NCBI GenBank assembly: GCA_039184335.1 | Contig: JBCDBD010000005.1 | Span: 67,981 to 131,980, forward strand | DNA from: JBCDBD01 sp039184335 | Lineage (GTDB): Bacteria > Bacteroidota > Bacteroidia > Flavobacteriales > Flavobacteriaceae | Reading direction: 5' to 3' | DNA length: 64,000 bases | In this document: piece after piece, positions 59,293 through 64,000 of the stretch | Position numbering within the stretch: the stretch's first letter is position 1 | How the letters are laid out: every line of letters begins with the position of its first letter | Program-made: the position numbers and the translations under genes | The notes under the pieces: generated by a model | Seen by the model: the letters and a program-made list of their open reading frames with translations, nothing else | Databases searched by the model: none | Told to the model about the DNA's origin: nothing

Positions 59293-59826
59293 ATGACACA
59301 TCCTGTTCTTAAAATGATGGTATTGCTCTTCTGTATCAGTGGTTGTGATACCCATAAGCCAAGCGCTACCGATCATCAAGAAAAGCAGAATCAGCTTTCC
59401 ACGAGTGATACCACCCCTAAGGTTACCGGCATTGGGGGAATATTCTTTAAAGCCAAAGATCCCAGAGCAATCAAAAAATGGTATGGTGACAACCTAGGTC
59501 TTTCGGTCGATGATTTTGGCTCCCCTTTTGAATTCAGAAATGCCCGTCGTCCCGAAGAGGTCAATTACCTCAACTGGGACGCTTTCAACGACTCCACCGA
59601 CTATTTCAATCCCTCAGAAAAAGAGTTCATGATCAACTATCGGGTACAGCACATTGAAAAATTGGTAGAAAAACTAACGCAGAATGGGGTCACCATCATT
59701 GATGAAGTTGTCACTTATGACTACGGTAAATTTGTGCATATTATGGATCTCGAAGGCAATAAGATTGAGCTATGGGAACCTATTGACAGTGTTTTGGCCA
59801 AAATGGGAAGGGTAACCACAAAATAA
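59293..59826 (+). CDS. VOC family lipoprotein
   Basis: A 177-residue envelope version of the VOC fold. The start at ATG 59293 gives a signal with lipobox CISGC (KMMVLLFCISGC); an ATG at 59269 is also possible. After a short Ser/Thr linker come KVTGIGGIFFKAKDPRAIKK and WYGDNLGLSVDDFG, then FVHIMDLEGNKIELWEP with the final metal ligand Glu. The first metal His is not present at the usual place (GGIFFKA), so metal binding is in doubt. It sits just after another VOC gene. Confidence 0.75.
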   Translation: MTHPVLKMMVLLFCISGCDTHKPSATDHQEKQNQLSTSDTTPKVTGIGGIFFKAKDPRAIKKWYGDNLGLSVDDFGSPFEFRNARRPEEVNYLNWDAFNDSTDYFNPSEKEFMINYRVQHIEKLVEKLTQNGVTIIDEVVTYDYGKFVHIMDLEGNKIELWEPIDSVLAKMGRVTTK

Positions 59827-59905
59827 GGCTATAAGACCCTGGCTGGTACCTTAAAGGCATCTTTTTACCTGTCAGCCCGAGCTGCCTCCCCCAACAAGGG
59901 CATTG

Positions 59906-59940
59906 AAAAAAAGGTGACCAATTGCCTTGGCCACCTTTTC
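59906..59940 (-). terminator. Terminator of katG (bidirectional)
   Basis: AAAAGGTGACCAA (59909-59921) pairs with TTGGCCACCTTTT (59927-59939) with one mismatch and a 5-nt loop. On the minus strand seven T follow; on the plus strand the VOC operon could also stop here. Confidence 0.85.
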
Positions 59941-59963
59941 AGTGTTTCCATTTTATGTGTACA

Positions 59964-62180
59964 CTACGCCAGATCAAAGCGGTCGAGGTTCATTACCTTG
60001 TCCCAAGCCTTGACAAAGTCTTTGACAAACTTGCCTTGGGCATCATTACACCCGTAAACTTCGGCTATGGCCCGCAACTCTGTATTCGAGCCAAAGATGA
60101 GATCCACTCGGGTGGCCCTCCACTTCAGCGTACCAGAAGTACGGTGGTGGCCCTCAAAAACGTACTCATCGGCATCAACTGCTTTCCATTCAGTATCCAT
60201 ATCCAACAAGTTCACAAAGAAATCATTGGTCAATGCCCCTGGAGTGTCGGTAAAGACCCCATGTTGTGAACCATCGTAATTGGCATTCAAAGCACGCATG
60301 CCACCAACCAAAACGGTCATTTCTGGTGCGGTCAATGTCAGCAACTGTGCCTTGTCTACCAACAATTCTTCGGCCTTTACACTGTAATTGCCTTTCAGGT
60401 AGTTTCGAAACCCGTCTGCCACAGGTTCCAATACGTCAAATGATTCAGCATCGGTCATGGCCTCGGTAGCATCGGTACGGCCTGGGGTAAAGGGAACCGT
60501 AATTCCATACCCCGCATCTTTAGCTGCTTTTTCAACAGCGGCACAGCCTCCCAATACAATCAAATCGGCTAGTGATACTTTTTTGTTTCCGTTTTGGGCC
60601 TCGTTGAATGTTTCCATGACTGTGGTAAGTGCATCCAAGACCTTCCCCAATTGTACTGGGTTGTTTACGGCCCAATCGTTCTGGGGGGCCAAACGTACCC
60701 GGGCCCCATTGGCACCGCCCCTTTTGTCAGATCCGCGGAATGTTGAAGCTGAAGCCCAGGCAGTGGATATCAACGCTGATACCGTCAAATCGGTACCCAA
60801 GATACTTTCCTTTAACTGTGCAATATCATTGGCGTCAATCAATTCGTGGTCTACCACAGGGATGGGATCTTGCCAGATCAGCTCCTCTTGTGGCACTTCA
60901 GTGCCTAGATAACGGGATACTGGCCCCATGTCACGATGGGTCAGTTTGAACCATGCCTTTTGGTAAGCTGTCTTAAACTCGTCAGGATTTTCTAAAAAGT
61001 GCCTCGAAATCTTTTCATAGGCGGGATCCAAACGTAAAGAGAGGTCGGTGGTCAACATAAAGGGGGCATGTTTTTTTTCAGGATCATGGGCATCGGGTAC
61101 CGTTGCAGCACCGGCACCATCTTTGGGCTTCCATTGCCATGCGCCACCTGGGCCTTTTTCAACCTCCCATTCATATGCGTATAGATTCTCGAGATATTTG
61201 TGGCTCCATTTCACCGGAGTATCTGTCCAAGCCCCTTCGATGCCACTGGTGATGGTATCAGCCCCCTTACCGCTGCCAAAGTTGTTCTTCCATCCCATGC
61301 TCTGCATTTCAATGGAAGCCCCAGCAGGTTCGGCCCCTACAAATTCAGCATCACTGGCAGCACCATGGGTCTTGCCAAAGGTATGCCCACCAGCAATCAA
61401 GGCCACAGTTTCATAATCGTTCATGGCCATACGGCCAAAGGTTTCACGGATGTCGTGTGCTGCCGCTACAGGGTCTGGATTGGCATTTGGGCCTTCAGGG
61501 TTCACATAGATCAATCCCATATGGGCGGCACCCATCTGCTTTTCAAGCTCTCCTTTTTCATTGTAACGGTCTTTATTGCCCAACCATTCGGCCTCAGAAC
61601 CCCAATAAATATCTTCTTCAGGTTGCCAGATGTCTTCACGGCCACCAGCAAAACCGTACATGGGCAATCCCATGGATTCGTGGGCCACATTGCCTGCCAA
61701 GATCAACAGGTCTGCCCATGAGATGTTCTTTCCATATTTTTGTTTGATGGGCCATAAAAGCAATCGCGCCTTATCAAGATTTGCATTATCGGGCCAACTG
61801 TTCAGGGGTGCAAAACGCTGGGCTCCGGTACCCCCACCACCTCGGCCATCAGAGATACGGTAGGTGCCCGCGGCATGCCAGGCCATACGGATAAAAAAAG
61901 GGCCATAATGCCCATAATCGGCCGGCCACCACTCTTTACTATCGGTCATCAAATCGGTCAGGTCTTTTTTTAATGCGGGCAAATCCAAGGCCTTGAATGC
62001 TGACGCATAGTCAAAGTCTTCATCCATAGGGTCAACCAGACTGGAATGTTGCCTTAAGATGTTTAGGTTTAAAGCGTTGGGCCACCAATCTCGGTTGGTC
62101 GTACCCCCACCTGCTGCTTGTTTGAGCTCCCCATTTAAAAAGGGGCATTGGCTCGCATCGCCATTTTTGTGAGTATCCAT
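59964..62180 (-). CDS. katG: Catalase-peroxidase
   Basis: A 738-residue bifunctional haem enzyme that removes hydrogen peroxide. The distal pocket is FIRMAWHAAGTYRISDGRGG (catalytic Arg, Trp and His). The Tyr and Met that join this Trp in the KatG adduct are in GLIYVNPEGPNANPD and SIEMQSMGWKNNFG-type segments, and the proximal His is in VALIAGGHTFGKTHGA. The second, haem-free half is complete (LADLIVLGGCAAVEKAA). Start at ATG 62180. The 197 bp upstream hold no clear OxyR or PerR site, though a 21-bp palindrome lies at 62334-62354. The last housekeeping-type gene before the foreign region. Confidence 0.98.
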   Translation of the reverse strand: MDTHKNGDASQCPFLNGELKQAAGGGTTNRDWWPNALNLNILRQHSSLVDPMDEDFDYASAFKALDLPALKKDLTDLMTDSKEWWPADYGHYGPFFIRMAWHAAGTYRISDGRGGGGTGAQRFAPLNSWPDNANLDKARLLLWPIKQKYGKNISWADLLILAGNVAHESMGLPMYGFAGGREDIWQPEEDIYWGSEAEWLGNKDRYNEKGELEKQMGAAHMGLIYVNPEGPNANPDPVAAAHDIRETFGRMAMNDYETVALIAGGHTFGKTHGAASDAEFVGAEPAGASIEMQSMGWKNNFGSGKGADTITSGIEGAWTDTPVKWSHKYLENLYAYEWEVEKGPGGAWQWKPKDGAGAATVPDAHDPEKKHAPFMLTTDLSLRLDPAYEKISRHFLENPDEFKTAYQKAWFKLTHRDMGPVSRYLGTEVPQEELIWQDPIPVVDHELIDANDIAQLKESILGTDLTVSALISTAWASASTFRGSDKRGGANGARVRLAPQNDWAVNNPVQLGKVLDALTTVMETFNEAQNGNKKVSLADLIVLGGCAAVEKAAKDAGYGITVPFTPGRTDATEAMTDAESFDVLEPVADGFRNYLKGNYSVKAEELLVDKAQLLTLTAPEMTVLVGGMRALNANYDGSQHGVFTDTPGALTNDFFVNLLDMDTEWKAVDADEYVFEGHHRTSGTLKWRATRVDLIFGSNTELRAIAEVYGCNDAQGKFVKDFVKAWDKVMNLDRFDLA

Positions 62181-62333
62181 AATAACGTTGAGTTTTGTGT
62201 TCTCTAGCTTAAAAGTACTGTTCTCACCTTTAAAATGAAGGCTTGTACCATTTTTTTGAGTTATGTCGATATTACTAATGACTATGGTGATGCAAAAAAG
62301 TATTGGTTTTGGTTATCTTAGGGGTATAGTGGA

Positions 62334-62354
62334 TATATGATCAATGATCATATA
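62334..62354. promoter_or_regulatory. Perfect 21-bp palindrome between katG and the PIN gene
   Basis: TATATGATCA, A, TGATCATATA: two perfect 10-bp arms around one base. It starts 154 bp upstream of the katG ATG and ends 5 bp before the cassette-like edge at 62360. It may be an operator for katG or the PIN gene, or part of a recombination site. Confidence 0.5.
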
Positions 62355-62359
62355 CCATT

Positions 62360-62366
62360 GTTGGGC
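62360..62366 (+). other. Cassette-like left edge (GTTGGGC)
   Basis: GTTGGGC fits the integron crossover core GTTRRRY. Its TTGGGC is complementary to the GCCCAA at 63504-63509 after the PIN gene, as expected for the two ends of one integron cassette. The PIN ATG lies 11 bp further on. Confidence 0.4.
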
Positions 62367-62377
62367 AACATTAGAAA

Positions 62378-63496
62378 ATGGCAAATTACGTAGTCTTAGA
62401 TACTTCAGTATATAGAGAACTTGGTCTTAAATTCAATGAAAACTTGGACTATAGAAATTTGTGTGCATTTACAATGAATACTGACGGAGAAGTTCTTCTT
62501 TCTCTAATCGTTTTAGAAGAGTTCAGTAATTATTATGAATCTGTTTTGGACTCTAAAACTAATGCCTACCTGAAAGCAAATAAGGATTTGATTCGAGATC
62601 CTTATTTCGACTCACCCGAAGAGATTGAAAAGGAAGTCAAAAAAAAATTTGATAAGGCATTAAATCACTTTAGAGAAACACTAAAGAACGATCCAATTCA
62701 TGAAACCCGAATATCAATACTTAAACCAACCATGATAAGTGGGCTAGAAATTGCCAAGTTCATATTAGATAGCAAAGAAACTAAGGATAGTAATTTTCAA
62801 ATACGCGATTACTTAATTTGGGATTCGGTTTTAAACTTTGCCAAGTCAGAAAATGAAGATAGAGTAATGAAGCTTGGTAGAAGAACGGTGACTTTTGAGA
62901 AAAGTTTAGTCACCTTCATAACAAAGGACAAAGGGTTTGGAGAAAACGAAATATTTCAAAATTTAAAAAAGGAATATGACATTGACAATCTTGAAATCGT
63001 TTCCTCTATTTCAGAATTCCTAGAGAATAAAGGTTTCTATTTTGATTTTGTTACAACTGAATTAATAAAACAAAAAATTACACCAAACAGAATTCTGAAA
63101 GACCTGACGAAAGACATTGGAGCTTTATTGAGTTATGTAAGTGAACGGTACCACAAGAACTGCTATGAAAAAGAAGTAGTGAGCTCTGAAATTGAAAATG
63201 TCGAAGTTTTAGAAAGCTACACATACATAGATTCAAACGATGGGAAGCATAAGTTCACCGCAAATCTTAAGGTTTGGGTGAAAGTCGTTTTTGAAAAAGA
63301 TGAAGAAGGATATGAAGAGCGACAGAATATTGATAAAAAAAGATGGGGAAGTTTAGAAACATATGACAATGAGAAAAGACCTTATTTTCAAAAACCTTTA
63401 TTGTTTTTGTATGGCGGTCTTGTTAATGTTGAACGCAAGACAATTAAGAGCGTGAAATTTTTAGACTATATGCCCTATATGTATTTAAATGAATAA
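62378..63496 (+). CDS. PIN-domain protein (DUF4935-type)
   Basis: A 372-residue protein. The N-terminal 190 residues form a PIN-like nuclease: first Asp in YVVLDTSVYRELGL, Glu in SLIVLEEFSNYYES, then IRDYLIWDSVLNFAKS and FITKDKGFGENEIF with the last acidic residues. This order and the insertion with coiled-coil character (about 60-110) fit DUF4935 PIN proteins. The C-terminal 170 residues are alpha/beta, of unknown fold (HKFTANLKVWVKVVFEKDEE). PIN proteins cut RNA, often as toxins or defence effectors; no antitoxin gene is adjacent. The gene is clearly more AT-rich than katG and is flanked by cassette-like ends, so it was probably acquired. Confidence 0.75.
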   Translation: MANYVVLDTSVYRELGLKFNENLDYRNLCAFTMNTDGEVLLSLIVLEEFSNYYESVLDSKTNAYLKANKDLIRDPYFDSPEEIEKEVKKKFDKALNHFRETLKNDPIHETRISILKPTMISGLEIAKFILDSKETKDSNFQIRDYLIWDSVLNFAKSENEDRVMKLGRRTVTFEKSLVTFITKDKGFGENEIFQNLKKEYDIDNLEIVSSISEFLENKGFYFDFVTTELIKQKITPNRILKDLTKDIGALLSYVSERYHKNCYEKEVVSSEIENVEVLESYTYIDSNDGKHKFTANLKVWVKVVFEKDEEGYEERQNIDKKRWGSLETYDNEKRPYFQKPLLFLYGGLVNVERKTIKSVKFLDYMPYMYLNE

Positions 63497-63503
63497 AAAC
63501 GTT

Positions 63504-63563
63504 GCCCAACAACACCTATACGCAATGCCCTTCGGGACACTGCGCATAGCCAAACCGTTATGC
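63504..63563 (+). repeat. attC-like hairpin element, 60 bp
   Basis: The element runs from GCCCAAC (63504-63510, RYYYAAC type) to GTTATGC (63557-63563, close to GTTRRRY; one base off). Between them CTATACGCAATGCCC and GGGACACTGCGCATAG fold into a stem with a few mismatches and one extra-helical base over the loop TTC. Total length 60 bp lies in the range of known attC sites. It starts 7 bp after the PIN stop and ends 9 bp before the next ATG, exactly where an attC would be in a cassette array. Confidence 0.45.
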
Positions 63564-63572
63564 TCAATTGAA

Positions 63573-64000
63573 ATGACCGTAGAACAGATTATAGAGTTGA
63601 TAAAAATCCTTGTATGGCCAGTGATAGCCTTAATAGTATATATTACTAATATTCGAAGATTTAAATCAATTTTTAAATCGCTTGAATCTAGAATAAAATC
63701 AGGTTCTGAGGTAGAAGTTCCAGGTGTAATTAAAGTTGGGGTTGCATTATCTCTTCCTGAAGTAAAGCAAAACGAAGACGTTACTGATGAACATTTGGCT
63801 CTAATCCATTCGAGTTGGAGATATCAACGAAAAGATAAAGAATTTGGAAAAAGAATGTTTGGGATACAAGTAATTGTTCAAGGGCAAATTTCTGCTCTTG
63901 ATAGAATTGAATATGTGAAATATAAACTAGATTCAACCTATCCTAATTCTATTCAAAAAAAATATGATAGAACACGAAATTTTGAACTAAAAGAGCTTGC
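63573..64000 (+). CDS. Membrane-anchored pYEATS-like protein (partial, C-terminus outside window)
   Basis: The first 142 residues are present. MTVEQIIELIKILVWPVIAL is the start of an N-terminal membrane helix (about 8-25), followed by a short basic/coiled stretch and a linker. From about residue 85 the sequence reads WRYQRKDKEFGKRMFGIQVI and then VKYKLDSTYPNSIQKKYDRT, the pattern of the prokaryotic YEATS domain (V-x-Y-x-L-x-x-T-x-P-N with following D-R). pYEATS proteins are tied to bacterial signalling and conflict systems. The frame is AT-rich like the PIN gene and begins just after the attC-like element, so it looks like the next cassette. The identification is by motif memory. Confidence 0.55.
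   Translation, partial: MTVEQIIELIKILVWPVIALIVYITNIRRFKSIFKSLESRIKSGSEVEVPGVIKVGVALSLPEVKQNEDVTDEHLALIHSSWRYQRKDKEFGKRMFGIQVIVQGQISALDRIEYVKYKLDSTYPNSIQKKYDRTRNFELKEL

Noticed and set aside
1..64000. CRISPR arrays, rRNA, tRNA or intact insertion sequences
   Set aside because: No regularly spaced long repeats, no tRNA cloverleaf candidates, no rRNA cores and no transposase frames were seen; only small traces of possible transposon ends near 9441.

Overview
The window reads as chromosomal DNA of a marine-type member of the Flavobacteriaceae (Bacteroidetes). The evidence is: gliding genes gldD and gldE beside ssb and mutY; three TonB-dependent receptors; DUF4270 and DUF4199 proteins; an atpD-atpC pair split from the other ATP synthase genes; many lipoproteins; promoter boxes of the TAnnTTTG type; and no obvious Shine-Dalgarno sequences. 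The genus cannot be fixed from the sequence alone. No rRNA, tRNA, CRISPR array or intact insertion sequence was seen.

Layout. 1-5.4 kb: a LytS/LytTR-type two-component pair, divergent from a TonB receptor, an SDR enzyme and a DUF1569 protein, with a repeat/palindrome operator between them. 5.4-9.2 kb: a signalling module made of a membrane-anchored putative regulator, a 51-residue acidic lipoprotein, a TPR sensor kinase and a response regulator; four ATGTCA repeats at exact 11-bp steps lie in the divergent gap. 9.2-9.8 kb: gene debris, including what looks like the start of a dead ethanolamine ammonia-lyase gene (eutB). 9.8-21.5 kb: housekeeping genes (rpmA, rplU, two M16 peptidases, gldD, gldE, ssb, mutY, HU, a 29-residue basic peptide, RNase G and recX).

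21.5-30 kb: a biotin cluster (bioF, a DUF2007 gene, bioD, then bioA, a FabF-like ketosynthase and bioB), split by an opposite-strand glycosyltransferase. 30-49 kb: atpDC, a second TonB receptor, glmS, a DUF4270 lipoprotein with calcium-type repeats, a one-domain glycogen-synthase-like protein, panC and panD, a flippase-like membrane protein, an esterase-fold protein with an altered nucleophile, radA, an aldo/keto reductase and xth. 47-52 kb: a GH3 enzyme divergent from a Nudix-type regulator that is followed by a third TonB receptor, which looks like a sugar-use locus. 52-60 kb: accessory genes, mostly secreted proteins or lipoproteins (LRR protein, serine hydrolase, P1 peptidase, two VOC proteins). 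60-62.2 kb: katG.

62.3-64 kb: AT-rich foreign DNA. A PIN-domain (DUF4935) gene lies between elements that fit the grammar of integron cassettes: GTTGGGC at the left edge, and on the right a 60-bp hairpin from GCCCAAC to GTTATGC. A second reading frame begins 9 bp later and is cut by the window end; it encodes a membrane-anchored protein resembling prokaryotic YEATS (pYEATS) domains. This end, and the lipoprotein/kinase module with its 11-bp repeats, are the two places most likely to hold something undescribed.
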